Shown here: positions 53,817-63,437 of the stretch, piece by piece | Layout: every line of letters begins with the position of its first letter | Position numbering within the stretch: position 1 is the first letter of the stretch | Assembly: GCA_017432075.1 (NCBI GenBank) | Contig: JAFRJV010000145.1 | Location: forward strand, 1 to 64,000 | From: Mogibacterium sp. | GTDB taxonomy: Bacteria; Bacillota; Clostridia; Peptostreptococcales; Anaerovoracaceae | DNA length: 64,000 nt | Direction: 5' to 3' | Notes under the pieces: model-generated | Seen by the model: the letters and a program-made list of their open reading frames with translations, nothing else | Told to the model about the DNA's origin: nothing | The model's database searches: none | Made by a program: the position numbers and the translations under genes

Positions 53817-54437
53817 TTGAACGCAGATCTGATAATTACAAAAATACTGATGCTTCCGGGCATCATAATAGGGCTCAGCTTCCACGAGTTTGCACACGCA
53901 TGGGTCTCCGACAAGCTTGGTGATCCTACGCCGAGAAGGCAGGGAAGAGTGACGATCAACCCGCTTGCTCACATAGACTGGATAGGCTTTCTAGCTCTGC
54001 TTCTGGTAGGATTCGGCTGGGGAAAACCTGTGCAGATAGACCCGGGGTATTACAAAAACAGAAGAAGGGATGAGTTCCTCGTAGGCATTGCAGGTGTCAC
54101 GATGAATCTTCTTCTTGCCATAATATTTTCCATTCCGGCAAGAGCGATAGTAAAAGCGTTCGGAAATGCCGTAGCGTCAGATTTTGTATATAACATTTAT
54201 CTGATGATCTTTTACATCGTTTCGATAAATATCGTTCTCATGATATTCAATCTGATCCCATGTCCGCCGCTTGACGGATGGGGAATAATAACTCAGATAT
54301 TCAGACTCGACAGATACAGCTGGTGGTATAAGGTGTATCAGTACGGCACATGGATCCTGCTTGCACTGATAGTATTCAACGTGACCGACCTCATAATCAC
54401 ACCACTGGTATCAATGATACTCGGGGTATTGCTATAA
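53817..54437 (+). CDS. M50-family site-2 protease-like membrane peptidase
   Basis: 206 residues from TTG 53817, which has AAAGGAG seven bases before it. Short rhomboid-unrelated S2P of the YwhC type. Seen: zinc motif HEFAH (near 23-27) in the first helix, 'NPLAHIDWIG', four or five membrane segments, and the second motif 'LIPCPPLDGW' carrying the Asp ligand. No PDZ domain, unlike rseP at 10413. Substrate unknown. In many Firmicutes this gene precedes scpA/scpB; here nth follows. Confidence 0.88.
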   Translation: MNADLIITKILMLPGIIIGLSFHEFAHAWVSDKLGDPTPRRQGRVTINPLAHIDWIGFLALLLVGFGWGKPVQIDPGYYKNRRRDEFLVGIAGVTMNLLLAIIFSIPARAIVKAFGNAVASDFVYNIYLMIFYIVSINIVLMIFNLIPCPPLDGWGIITQIFRLDRYSWWYKVYQYGTWILLALIVFNVTDLIITPLVSMILGVLL

Positions 54438-54448
54438 GATAGTTACAT

Positions 54449-54471
54449 GGCAGCAGCGTTGAGCTGCTGCC
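54449..54471 (+). other. Perfect hairpin between the M50 peptidase gene and nth
   Basis: GGCAGCAGC (54449-54457) with GCTGCTGCC (54463-54471), loop GTTGA. No T-run follows; could be a weak terminator or an mRNA-stabilising end. Confidence 0.55.
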
Positions 54472-54498
54472 TGTCTGATATATAAGGAAATTAAGAAC

Positions 54499-55149
54499 AT
54501 GGGAAAACTGATAAAGGACGAAAAAATTCCTGAGATCCTGAACGAACTGGAGCACATGCATCCCGAAGCTGCATGTGCTCTGGACTTCGGCACACGTTTT
54601 CAGCTGCTTTCTGCGGTAATGCTGTCGGCACAGACCACTGACGTGTCTGTAAACAAGGTGACGCCTGTACTTTTTGCAAAATACCCTACACCTGAAGCGA
54701 TGGCAGAAGCGGATCCTCTGGATGTGCAGGAGATCATAAAGACCATAGGACTATACAAGAACAAGTCAAAAAACATCGTAGCTCTTTCAAAAATGCTCGT
54801 CTCGGAATTCGGGGGAGAAGTACCGGGAAACTTTGATGACCTCGTCAGACTGCCGGGAGTAGGCCGCAAGACAGCCAATGTAGTTCTGGCAGAAGGTTTC
54901 GGTGAAGCACGTATAGCGGTAGACACACATGTTTTCAGGGTTTCAAACCGTATAGGTCTGACATGTGCAAAGGATCCTGAAGGTGTTGAGAAAGGTCTTA
55001 TGGAGAGACTTCCTGAGGAACAGTGGTCAAGAGCGCACCATCTGCTGATATTCCATGGCAGAAAGGTCTGTCATGCGAGAAAGCCGGACTGTGATAACTG
55101 CCTTCTGCAGGAATGCTGCCTGTATCATGAAAACGGAGGCGCGAATTGA
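54499..55149 (+). CDS. nth: Endonuclease III
   Basis: 216 residues. DNA glycosylase/AP lyase for oxidised pyrimidines. Seen: helix-hairpin-helix 'LPGVGRKTANVVL' with the catalytic Lys, 'VDTHVFRVSNR' with the catalytic Asp, and the 4Fe-4S loop Cx6Cx2Cx5C near the C terminus. Its stop overlaps the sbcD TTG start, making a DNA-repair operon nth-sbcD-sbcC. Confidence 0.95.
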   Translation: MGKLIKDEKIPEILNELEHMHPEAACALDFGTRFQLLSAVMLSAQTTDVSVNKVTPVLFAKYPTPEAMAEADPLDVQEIIKTIGLYKNKSKNIVALSKMLVSEFGGEVPGNFDDLVRLPGVGRKTANVVLAEGFGEARIAVDTHVFRVSNRIGLTCAKDPEGVEKGLMERLPEEQWSRAHHLLIFHGRKVCHARKPDCDNCLLQECCLYHENGGAN

Positions 55150-56306
55150 GAATCATACATCTGTCGGATCTTCATCTCGGAAAGCGAGTGAATGACTTTT
55201 CTATGATCGAAGATCAGAAGTTCATCCTTGAACGCATTCTTGATATAATAGACGAAGAAAAGCCGCAGGCTGTACTGATAGCGGGTGACGTTTATGACAA
55301 ACCACTCCCGCCGGCAGAAGCCGTGCGTCTTTTTGATGACTTTATCAGCAGACTTTCGGAGATTGATACCGAAGTATTCATTATAAGCGGAAATCATGAT
55401 TCCGCCGAGAGGCTGTCGTTCGGATCTCAGATCATGGACAGGCAGGGCATACATTTTGCCGGCGGATATGACGGCAGTACCCGCTGCTTCAGCCTTGAAG
55501 ATGAATACGGAAGTGTCAGTTTTTACATGCTGCCGTTTATTAAACCGGTACATGTAAGACAGGCTTTCACGGATGATGAGAAAGCCGCACAGATAGCCAC
55601 TTTCACTGATGCGGTCGCTTATGCGATCGAAAAGATGGGGATAGATAAAAATGAACGAAATGTTCTGATCGCTCATCAGTTCTGTACCGGTGCAGAGCGG
55701 TCAGAATCTGAAGACATAAGCGTCGGCGGCCTTGATAATGTAGATGTATCAGTATTCAGCACGTTTGATTATACGGCCCTTGGGCATCTTCACGGACCTC
55801 AGACACCGGTTGCAGACCGGATAAGATACTGCGGTTCACCGCTCAAATATTCTTTTTCGGAAGCTGAACAGAACAAATCCGTTACAATTATTGAACTTGG
55901 AGAAAAGAAAGACGGGATGTGCAGAGCACATTTAAGAACGTCTGAGCTGATTCCTTTAAGAGATATGAAAGTTCTGAAAGGGAAATTTATTGAGTTGACA
56001 GATAAAAATTATTATAAACAAATTGAAACAAATGACTATATTCGCATCATCCTTACCGATGAGGAGGATGTAATTGGAGCACTGGGCAGTCTGAGATCCA
56101 TTTACCCTAACATAATGAGGCTTGAATACGATAACACGAGGACCAGGGCATCTGCCATCGTTCCGGATGCAGAAGGAAACGACAGCAGGACCCCGCTTGA
56201 GATATTCGCAGGCCTTTATGAGGCTCAGAACGGCAAGCCGATGGATGAAGAACAGTCAGGCCTCGTCAGCAGTCTGATAGAAAAAGTGTGGGGGGATGAA
56301 AAATGA
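55146..56306 (+). CDS. sbcD: Exonuclease subunit SbcD (Mre11-like)
   Basis: 386 residues from TTG 55146 (TTGA overlap with nth). Mn-dependent nuclease that works with SbcC on hairpins and blocked DNA ends. Seen: phosphoesterase motifs 'HLSDLHLGK', 'AGDVYDKP', 'SGNHDSAERL', 'IAHQFC' and 'ALGHLHGPQ'. The stop overlaps sbcC by four bases. Confidence 0.95.
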   Translation: MRIIHLSDLHLGKRVNDFSMIEDQKFILERILDIIDEEKPQAVLIAGDVYDKPLPPAEAVRLFDDFISRLSEIDTEVFIISGNHDSAERLSFGSQIMDRQGIHFAGGYDGSTRCFSLEDEYGSVSFYMLPFIKPVHVRQAFTDDEKAAQIATFTDAVAYAIEKMGIDKNERNVLIAHQFCTGAERSESEDISVGGLDNVDVSVFSTFDYTALGHLHGPQTPVADRIRYCGSPLKYSFSEAEQNKSVTIIELGEKKDGMCRAHLRTSELIPLRDMKVLKGKFIELTDKNYYKQIETNDYIRIILTDEEDVIGALGSLRSIYPNIMRLEYDNTRTRASAIVPDAEGNDSRTPLEIFAGLYEAQNGKPMDEEQSGLVSSLIEKVWGDEK

Positions 56307-59080
56307 GACCACTGAGACTGAAAATGACGGGCTTCGGTCCGTACAGGGAGACTAATGTGATCGACATGGAGAGCCTTGGCCGCGGAGGACTGTACCTGAT
56401 TACCGGAGATACGGGAGCGGGCAAGACCTTTATTTTCGATGCCATAACATATGCACTGTACGGTGATATGAGCGGATCAGGCCGTGACACTAAAACTGTA
56501 AGATCCCAGTATTCTGCTGACGGAGATAAAACTGAAGTCGAGCTTGTTTTCGAATACTGCGGGCGAAGGTACATGGTGACAAGAAATCCCGAGTATAACA
56601 GAGCGAAAAAGAGCGGTGAAGGCTTCACAAAGCAGACTGCAGGAGCGACCCTGATAAAACCTGATGGAAGTGCTGTTGACGGAACATCAAAAGTCAATGA
56701 GGAGATCAGGAACATACTTGGGATAGACAAAGGACAGTTCTGCAGCATTGCCATGATAGCCCAGGGTGAGTTCAGAAAAGTGCTTAACGCAGGTACGGAC
56801 GAAAGACAGAAGCTATTCAGAAAGCTATTCAACACACAGCCATACAGCATGCTTGCGGATGAACTGAAAGAATTGAGCAGAAGAAACCAGGAAAAATATA
56901 ACGACAGCATTCGGGGAATCAATCTTTGCCTGTCAGCTGTAAGCTGCAGTTTTGATGAATCACTCTCGGATGAACTTGAGGAACTCAGGGAGCGTGCAGA
57001 AGATAAAAAGGCTATGTCTGAGGAGATCTGCGAACTGCTCGGATCAATAATAAATAAAGGTACGGAGAGAGCTGCACACATATCAGAAGAACTGGCAGAA
57101 GTTGATAACACTCTTACAGGACTGAATAATACGATAGCTCTTGCAAAAGATCACAGAAAAAATGTAAAGAGCCTTGAAGATGCAAGAAATGCTGTTCCGG
57201 AACTTGACAGAGCGATCGATTCGGCAAACAAAATGCTTGATGAAGCAAATAATAAGAAGCCGCTGATCGAAAAACTCGAAAGTGATGCTGCGCTGATCGA
57301 AGCGTCGATAGATTCATATGATGAGCTCGATGCGATTAGTCTGGAACGCACGGAGATACTTAAAGATATCGAGAAAAAAACAGAAGAGCTTATTTCTGCT
57401 CAGGATGCAGCAGATGAGCTCGGCCGGAAAGTAAAAAACAGTGAGGAACAGCTTGAAGAACTCAGATATTCAGGCGAGGAGCTCGTAAAAATCACCGGTG
57501 CCATAGATAAAAAGCAAGATCGCATAGTGGTGCTTGAAACTCTTATAAACGAGATCGAAAAAACCGTGAAATCATCCGACATGCTTAAAAAACAGCAGGA
57601 TGAGCTGGAGCCTGTGATCGATAAAGCAGAAAGTCTTGAGGCTGAGTACGGAAGAATGCTTTCTGCGTATATGAGAGAGCAGGCCGGAATACTGGCCGGA
57701 ACACTTAGGACGGGGGAACCATGTCCTGTATGCGGTTCCATCAACCATCCGTCGCCGGCAGAACTAAACAAGGATGCTCCGTCTGAGGAAGAGATCGAAG
57801 AGAAAGAAAAGGAAGCAAAGGCCGCAAGAGATAAGGCATCCCGACTTATGGCAGAGGCACATAAGACCAAAGGCAATCTGGAAACGTTAATGACCAGCAC
57901 ATTGGCTATGGCTCTGCGGGAAACAGGCATCGAAGACCTTACGGAAGCCGGAAAATCAGCGGATATAGAGGTGAACTCACAGAAAGTATCACTGGCGGAG
58001 CTTCGCGAAAAAGAAAAGGAACTGAAAGAAAAGTCGAAGAAAGCAGAAGAACTGAATGCAGCTCTTCCTGTACTGAGAAGATCATTTGAAGAGAAGAAAT
58101 CAGGTATACAGGAAATCGAGAAGTCACTGAATGCTTCAAATACACAGCTCGCTGCAGTCGATGCAAGATTTCAGCAGGTGAAAAAGGATCTTGTATATAG
58201 CAGCAGGGAAGAAGCAGAGAACAGCATGGCTGCAAAAGCATCAGAAGCAAAAAGACTCAGGGATGACATTGATAAAGCAGTACGTGATGCAAATACTGCC
58301 GTTTCTGATAAAAAGGTAAATGACACAAAAATAAGCGAACTCGAAAAGGTGGTATCCGGATACGAGCCTGTAGATGAGGAGGCTGCAGCAGAAGCAGCAG
58401 CTGCCGCATTATCTGAAAAAGAAGCTCTGACTGAATCGGGTATACAGATCGCTTCCGAGCTGAAATCAGCAGAGGCTGCTATCGGATCCGTCAAGGCAGG
58501 AGCCGAAGAACTCGAAAGGATACGCAGGGACCATGAGATAATCGATGCTCTCAACAGAACAGCAAATGGTTCTATACCCGGCAAGGAGAGAATAACGCTC
58601 GAATCCTATGTTCAATCTTTCTATTTTGAGCGGATCATAAGACGTGCAAACATACGGCTCAGGATGATGTCGGACGGACAGTACGAATTCGTAAAAGCTG
58701 GAGAATCAGGAGACAAACGGCATCTGTCCGGACTTGATCTGTGTGTGCTTGATCACTACAGCGGTACCGAGAGGCCGGTCAGCACTCTTTCAGGAGGAGA
58801 GAGCTTCATGGCATCACTGTCGCTGGCGCTTGGCCTGTCAGACGAGGTGCAGGCTTCTGCCGGAGGGATCAGGCTCGATACCATGTTCGTAGACGAAGGA
58901 TTCGGATCACTCGATTCGGAAACGCTGGAAAAAGCCATTCGCACGCTTACCGAACTTTCCGATGAAGACAAGCTCGTAGGGATAATATCGCATGTTGATG
59001 CACTTAAGTCGCGCATTGACAGGCAGATAGTGGTCACTAAGGACAGGGACGCCGGAAGCAGAGCGACAGTTGTTATTTAG
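56303..59080 (+). CDS. sbcC: Exonuclease subunit SbcC (Rad50-like)
   Basis: 925 residues. ABC ATPase partner of SbcD. Seen: Walker A 'GDTGAGKTFIFDA' (near 34), coiled-coil arms with a zinc hook 'CPVCGSINHP' (CxxC near 474-477), signature 'TLSGGESFMASL' (near 828) and Walker B 'MFVDEGFGSLD'. The only gap before pgk (59081-59188) holds an AT-rich stretch with possible weak promoter elements but no clear terminator. Confidence 0.95.
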   Translation: MRPLRLKMTGFGPYRETNVIDMESLGRGGLYLITGDTGAGKTFIFDAITYALYGDMSGSGRDTKTVRSQYSADGDKTEVELVFEYCGRRYMVTRNPEYNRAKKSGEGFTKQTAGATLIKPDGSAVDGTSKVNEEIRNILGIDKGQFCSIAMIAQGEFRKVLNAGTDERQKLFRKLFNTQPYSMLADELKELSRRNQEKYNDSIRGINLCLSAVSCSFDESLSDELEELRERAEDKKAMSEEICELLGSIINKGTERAAHISEELAEVDNTLTGLNNTIALAKDHRKNVKSLEDARNAVPELDRAIDSANKMLDEANNKKPLIEKLESDAALIEASIDSYDELDAISLERTEILKDIEKKTEELISAQDAADELGRKVKNSEEQLEELRYSGEELVKITGAIDKKQDRIVVLETLINEIEKTVKSSDMLKKQQDELEPVIDKAESLEAEYGRMLSAYMREQAGILAGTLRTGEPCPVCGSINHPSPAELNKDAPSEEEIEEKEKEAKAARDKASRLMAEAHKTKGNLETLMTSTLAMALRETGIEDLTEAGKSADIEVNSQKVSLAELREKEKELKEKSKKAEELNAALPVLRRSFEEKKSGIQEIEKSLNASNTQLAAVDARFQQVKKDLVYSSREEAENSMAAKASEAKRLRDDIDKAVRDANTAVSDKKVNDTKISELEKVVSGYEPVDEEAAAEAAAAALSEKEALTESGIQIASELKSAEAAIGSVKAGAEELERIRRDHEIIDALNRTANGSIPGKERITLESYVQSFYFERIIRRANIRLRMMSDGQYEFVKAGESGDKRHLSGLDLCVLDHYSGTERPVSTLSGGESFMASLSLALGLSDEVQASAGGIRLDTMFVDEGFGSLDSETLEKAIRTLTELSDEDKLVGIISHVDALKSRIDRQIVVTKDRDAGSRATVVI

Positions 59081-59188
59081 CTCTTTAAACGTGCACCGCA
59101 TTTTGATAAAATTAATTGGATAGTTTAAGTTGTTTTCATAAGCATAAACTACGCTATTGTTCCTGTATTAAAAAAAGGAGAGTCATAT

Positions 59189-60373
59189 ATGAAAAAGACG
59201 ATTAAAGACATCGACTGGACCGGCAAAAGGGCAGTAATGAGATGCGACTTCAATGTCCCTCTCGACGGCGACACTATTACCGATGATATCCGCATCAGAG
59301 CGGCTCTGCCGAGCATCGAGTATCTTCTTGAGCATGGTGCTTCCGTAGTACTTATGTCGCATCTGGGCAGACCTAAGGGTGAGCCAAAGCCGGAATTCAG
59401 CCTTGCACCTGTTGCAAAAAGACTTGCTGAGCTTACCGGAAAGGAAGTCAAGTTCGTTCCTTCTGATGTAGTTGTGGACGATAATGTAAAGGCTGCTGCA
59501 AAAGATCTGAAAGCCGGTGAGATGCTGCTCATCGAAAACGTCAGATACAAAGCAGGAGAAACAAAGAACGACCCTGAATTTGCAAAGGAACTTTCTGAAC
59601 TCGGCGACATCTTCGTTCAGGACGCATTCGGATCAGCACACAGAGCACACTCCTCAACAGCAGGCATAGCAGATTACATTCCTGCAGTATCCGGTTTCCT
59701 TATTGAGAAGGAACTCAAATTCCTCGGGGAAGCAGTAAACAATCCGCAGAGACCATTCGCTGCAATCATGGGTGGAGCTAAGGTAAAGGATAAGATCCCG
59801 GTAATCACAAATCTGCTTGATAAGGTAGACATTCTCATAATCGGTGGAGGAATGGCATATACATTCTTCAAGTCACAGGGCTATTCCATCGGAAAATCTC
59901 TTCTTGACGAAGAAGGCCTTGAACTTGCAGGTGAGATCCTCAAGATGGCATCTGACAAGGGCGTGAAGTTTATGCTTCCTGTAGACGTTGTTGCAGCAGA
60001 TGAGTTCGCAAACGATTCGCCGCATGACGTATATGCTGTAGACGAGATCCCTGATGACAGAATGGGCCTGGATATCGGACCTGAGACCATCAAGCTTTAC
60101 ACAGATGCTCTCAAGACAGCGAAGACTGTTGTCTGGAATGGTCCTATGGGAGTATTCGAGATGGAGAACTTTGCAGTAGGTACAAAAGCCATCGCAGAGT
60201 GCCTGGCAGAGATCGATGCGACAACTGTCATCGGCGGAGGAGACAGTGCTGCAGCTGTAGCTAAATTCGGTCTTGCAGACAAAATGACTCACATCAGTAC
60301 CGGAGGCGGCGCAAGCCTCGAGTTCCTTGAAGGAAAAGAACTCCCGGGAATCGCAATAATTGATGAAAAATAA
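59189..60373 (+). CDS. pgk: Phosphoglycerate kinase
   Basis: 394 residues. Glycolytic ATP-forming enzyme. Seen: '[11 protein letters not shown]' (family RVDFNVPL), '[16 protein letters not shown]', '[11 protein letters not shown]', '[12 protein letters not shown]' and '[13 protein letters not shown]'. SD AAAGGAG. Followed after 17 bases by tpiA; gap is not immediately upstream. Confidence 0.96.
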   Translation: MKKTIKDIDWTGKRAVMRCDFNVPLDGDTITDDIRIRAALPSIEYLLEHGASVVLMSHLGRPKGEPKPEFSLAPVAKRLAELTGKEVKFVPSDVVVDDNVKAAAKDLKAGEMLLIENVRYKAGETKNDPEFAKELSELGDIFVQDAFGSAHRAHSSTAGIADYIPAVSGFLIEKELKFLGEAVNNPQRPFAAIMGGAKVKDKIPVITNLLDKVDILIIGGGMAYTFFKSQGYSIGKSLLDEEGLELAGEILKMASDKGVKFMLPVDVVAADEFANDSPHDVYAVDEIPDDRMGLDIGPETIKLYTDALKTAKTVVWNGPMGVFEMENFAVGTKAIAECLAEIDATTVIGGGDSAAAVAKFGLADKMTHISTGGGASLEFLEGKELPGIAIIDEK

Positions 60374-60390
60374 GAGAGGGGAATGACATC

Positions 60391-61149
60391 ATGAAGAAAT
60401 TTTTGATCGCTGGAAACTGGAAAATGAACAAGACCGGAGCTGAAGCTGAAGCTTTCGCTGAAGAGCTCAAGGCAAAGAACCTTCCTAACGCGAAGGATGT
60501 ATGCGTGCTCGCACCGTTCACTGCTATTGATAAACTCGGTAAGGCTCTCGATGGATCCGGAATCGGATTCGGCGCTCAGAACGTCCACTTTGAGCCAAAG
60601 GGTGCTTTTACAGGCGAGATCTCGGTAGAAATGCTTCAGGAACTGGGTGTAGGATACTGCGTTATCGGACATTCAGAGAGAAGAGAATACTTTGCTGAGA
60701 CGGACGAGACCGTTAATAAGAAACTCAAAGTTCTTATCGAGGCCGGTATCACACCTATTCTCTGCGTCGGTGAATCCCTCGAGGTCAGAGAGCAGGGCGG
60801 TGAGCAGACATTCGTTGCAGGCCAGGTGATCGCAGACTTCGCAGATATCCCTGCTGCTGATGCTGCTAAGATCGTTATCGCTTATGAGCCTATCTGGGCT
60901 ATCGGCACAGGAAAGACAGCTACTCCTGAGCAGGCAGAAGATATGTGCGCCTTCATCAGAGGAGTTGTTTCCGGAATTTACGACAATGCAACCGGTGACG
61001 GAATGCTCATTCTTTACGGAGGATCAATGAAACCGTCCAATGCAAAGGAACTCCTTGAGAAGCCTGACATCAACGGCGGACTCATCGGAGGAGCAAGTCT
61101 CAAGGCTGATGACTTCGCAGCTATCGCTGAGGCAGCAGCTGCACTGTAA
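60391..61149 (+). CDS. tpiA: Triosephosphate isomerase
   Basis: 252 residues. Interconverts DHAP and glyceraldehyde-3-phosphate; DHAP also feeds gpsA. Seen: 'AGNWKMNKTGAE', catalytic His in 'IGHSERREYF', catalytic Glu in 'YEPIWAIGTGKTA' and 'LYGGSMKPSNA'. The gpmI and eno genes that commonly follow in this group are not here. Confidence 0.96.
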   Translation: MKKFLIAGNWKMNKTGAEAEAFAEELKAKNLPNAKDVCVLAPFTAIDKLGKALDGSGIGFGAQNVHFEPKGAFTGEISVEMLQELGVGYCVIGHSERREYFAETDETVNKKLKVLIEAGITPILCVGESLEVREQGGEQTFVAGQVIADFADIPAADAAKIVIAYEPIWAIGTGKTATPEQAEDMCAFIRGVVSGIYDNATGDGMLILYGGSMKPSNAKELLEKPDINGGLIGGASLKADDFAAIAEAAAAL

Positions 61150-61165
61150 AAGTCGGCTATATCAT

Positions 61166-61195
61166 TTGACACGAAGTCACTGATTATGTTATTTT
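61166..61195 (+). promoter_or_regulatory. Promoter of secG
   Basis: Perfect TTGACA (61166-61171), 18-base spacer and TATTTT (61190-61195) preceded by TGT. Confidence 0.55.
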
Positions 61196-61196
61196 T

Positions 61197-61224
61197 AGAC
61201 GTTCGGATATTTATCCGGGCGTCT
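61197..61224 (+). other. Hairpin in the secG leader
   Basis: AGACG/CGTCT (61197-61201/61220-61224) and CGGATA/TATCCG inside, separated by a TT/GG internal loop. A T-rich stretch follows; it could be a tpiA terminator or an attenuator, since it starts at the predicted secG transcript start. Confidence 0.45.
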
Positions 61225-61255
61225 TATATTTAAACTAAGTTTTTTGGAGGACACA

Positions 61256-61489
61256 ATGCATACCGCTTTAATGGTAATCCTTTTGATCTCAAGCATAGTG
61301 CTCATCGTGAGCATACTTCTGCAGACAAGTAAGAGTGACGGACTTTCGGGTTCGATCGCTGGCGGAGCAGAGCAGCTCTTCGGCAAGAAAAAGAGCAGAG
61401 GATATGACGCGCTTCTCGCAAAGATCACAACGGTCTGTGCGATCATCTACATCGTTGTATCCCTGGCAATCGTTGCAATTTTCAACTAA
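61256..61489 (+). CDS. secG: Preprotein translocase subunit SecG
   Basis: 77 residues from ATG 61256, after TTGGAGG (an in-frame TTG at 61244 overlaps the SD). Small accessory subunit of SecYEG. Seen: two membrane helices and the conserved middle 'LLQTSKSDGLSGSIAGGAE' with 'QLFGKKKSRG'. The rnr-smpB genes that commonly follow secG are replaced by the pyrophosphatase-like gene. Confidence 0.94.
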   Translation: MHTALMVILLISSIVLIVSILLQTSKSDGLSGSIAGGAEQLFGKKKSRGYDALLAKITTVCAIIYIVVSLAIVAIFN

Positions 61490-61533
61490 TTAAACCGATA
61501 AATGCGTAATCGCACGCAGCCGGAGATCATTCA

Positions 61534-63333
61534 ATGCTCAAGATTATAACGCTGATCTGCGCTCTGATAGGACTCCTGACAGCGATCTCGCTCGAGACCT
61601 GGCTCAGAAGCAAAATTATCAGAAATGAAGCTTCAGCTGAAAGATATGCTGAAGTCAAAAGCAGAAATTCAGAATTCTGGTCAATTCAATATGTGCCGCT
61701 ATTAATAATACTTTCACTGCTTGCAGTGGCTATATTTGTATTTATAGGGCACCTGAATGCCGCTGTCTTCTTAGGGGGAGCGGCTCTTTGCTTTGTTTCT
61801 GTCGTTACCGGAGCTACAACCGTAGTAACAGGAAGCATCGCATCTTCTTCTACAGCTGTTTCCGGGGACATCAGAAGTGCCCTTAAGACTGCCTACAGAT
61901 CCGCTGCTGTAATGGGCCTGAGCGTTTCTTCTATAGCGCTTGTTGGACTTGGCGTACTGTTTTTCTTTCTGAAAAGAGGACAGCTGATCGAGCTCGTTGC
62001 AAGCTTCTCTCTGGGAGCTTCGGTAGTATCACTTTTACTCGGCCTGTCAGGAACAGCATTCTCGGGAGCTTATTCACTTACTGCCAAGAGCGATGACTTC
62101 ACCGACTACACAGGAATGTTCATCGGAAGCGGAGCAGATCATGTAGAGACATACATTCTGTCCGCCTGCTCAGCAGCCTTGCTCTCAGGAGTCGCTGTAG
62201 ACACATCGGGTATTATGTCGACATTCACAGCTACATCTGCTGCAAGATACCCGCTGATAGTATTAGCCGGAGGCATAATTGCTTCAATCATCGGTATCAT
62301 GATATTCAGAGGCTATGTAGTCAAAAGACCTGCATCAGGTCTTACCGTTGGGAACTTTGTTGCAGCTGTGCTGATTGCTGCTGTAGCTGTCTATTTCAGC
62401 AATGACCTGCTGCAGTCATATGTATACGGTGTATGTGTATCATTGGGTCTGCTTGCCGCTCTAATATCGGGTGAAGCTTCAAAGGCTTACTCTGCAGACG
62501 GCATAGTATTCAAGAGATTCCTGCCGGATGTAAAAAGGACAGGCGTGAGCCAGTCCATGATCTACAGTCTTTCTATAGGAATGATCTCAGTAATCATACC
62601 TGCGATCCTTACGACAGCCGCAATGATAATCGCGTACAAGTATGCGAGCTTTTATGGTGTTGCTCTGGCAGCAGTAGGCATCAATTCCATGGCTCCTATG
62701 AACTCTGCGGTAAGAGGATTCTCGATCAACACTGCAAGTGCTTCAGAGATAGCTTCAGTAAGTGATCCGGATGCTGAAAGTCCGAATCCGGCCGATGTTC
62801 TGCTTACCGCGTCTGTCAGATCAGACTCCGTGGGCAAAACATATTCAGGCGTAGCAGCATATATAACGCTTGTAGCGATGTATACAGCTCTCTCGGTAGT
62901 TGCAAACAATCCGGCTATAAACCTTCTGAGTATTCCTGTATTTATAGGAAATACAACAGGCGCTGTTATCGTATTCGTATGTGCCGGATTTATCATAAGG
63001 TCGATCAGGCTCACCAGCCAGGTGCTTCGAGCCAGGCTAAACGATGCAAATGATCCTGAGAAGCGAATAACTTCGCTCAGAGGACTTGCTCCGCTGTTCC
63101 TGATATCATTTTTCGTTCCGCTCGCAGCAGGTGCTGCAGGCGGCGTAAACAGCCTTATAGCATTTACATGCGCTGCGTCTGTTACAGGCATGTGCGTGAT
63201 ATTTGCATTCAATAATGCCGGAAAACATTTTGACAGACTTGCTACAGAGACTCTGGGTACGGTTATCAAGCTTATGGTAGCTGTAGCACTCGTAGCTGCT
63301 CCGCTCTTTATGAATGCCGGAGGAATCTTTTAG
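61534..63333 (+). CDS. Membrane-pyrophosphatase-like protein lacking catalytic motifs
   Basis: 599 residues, against about 650-800 for ion-pumping pyrophosphatases. About 14-16 hydrophobic helices. The scaffold aligns well: 'ALKTAYRSAAVMGL' (R/V FRGGAVMGL), 'LGASVVSLL', 'ADHVETY' (ADLFETY), 'PLIVLAGGIIASIIGI', 'YGVALAAVGI' and 'SVTGMCVIFAFNNAG'. But the three PPi-site motifs are gone: the DVGADLVGKVE/DNVGDNVGD region is shortened to about 170-207 without its Asp/Lys set; DAYGPIADNAGG reads 'SAVRGFSINTAS' (391-402); and the DTVGDPFKDT segment near the C terminus is deleted. So it is unlikely to hydrolyse PPi. Frame is intact, SD GGAG present, and it lies between secG and buk. Function unknown. 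Confidence 0.85.
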   Translation: MLKIITLICALIGLLTAISLETWLRSKIIRNEASAERYAEVKSRNSEFWSIQYVPLLIILSLLAVAIFVFIGHLNAAVFLGGAALCFVSVVTGATTVVTGSIASSSTAVSGDIRSALKTAYRSAAVMGLSVSSIALVGLGVLFFFLKRGQLIELVASFSLGASVVSLLLGLSGTAFSGAYSLTAKSDDFTDYTGMFIGSGADHVETYILSACSAALLSGVAVDTSGIMSTFTATSAARYPLIVLAGGIIASIIGIMIFRGYVVKRPASGLTVGNFVAAVLIAAVAVYFSNDLLQSYVYGVCVSLGLLAALISGEASKAYSADGIVFKRFLPDVKRTGVSQSMIYSLSIGMISVIIPAILTTAAMIIAYKYASFYGVALAAVGINSMAPMNSAVRGFSINTASASEIASVSDPDAESPNPADVLLTASVRSDSVGKTYSGVAAYITLVAMYTALSVVANNPAINLLSIPVFIGNTTGAVIVFVCAGFIIRSIRLTSQVLRARLNDANDPEKRITSLRGLAPLFLISFFVPLAAGAAGGVNSLIAFTCAASVTGMCVIFAFNNAGKHFDRLATETLGTVIKLMVAVALVAAPLFMNAGGIF

Positions 63334-63370
63334 TGCATGACTGCAGAGCGAAGCTGTATCCGGAAGACAC

Positions 63371-63403
63371 ACGGCGGCTCTGCAGAAAAGCCGCCGTTAT
63401 TTG
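63371..63403 (+). terminator. Intrinsic terminator after the pyrophosphatase-like gene
   Basis: Perfect 9-pair GC-rich stem (63371-63379 with 63389-63397), 9-base loop, T-rich tail (TTATTTGTT). Confidence 0.75.
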
Positions 63404-63437
63404 TTAGTATCAAACAGAAAATCAACAAAGGAAGATT

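Noticed and set aside
61534..63333. Calling this a working H+- or Na+-pumping pyrophosphatase
   Set aside because: The Asp/Lys motifs that bind PPi and Mg are absent at all three sites, so only the fold can be claimed.
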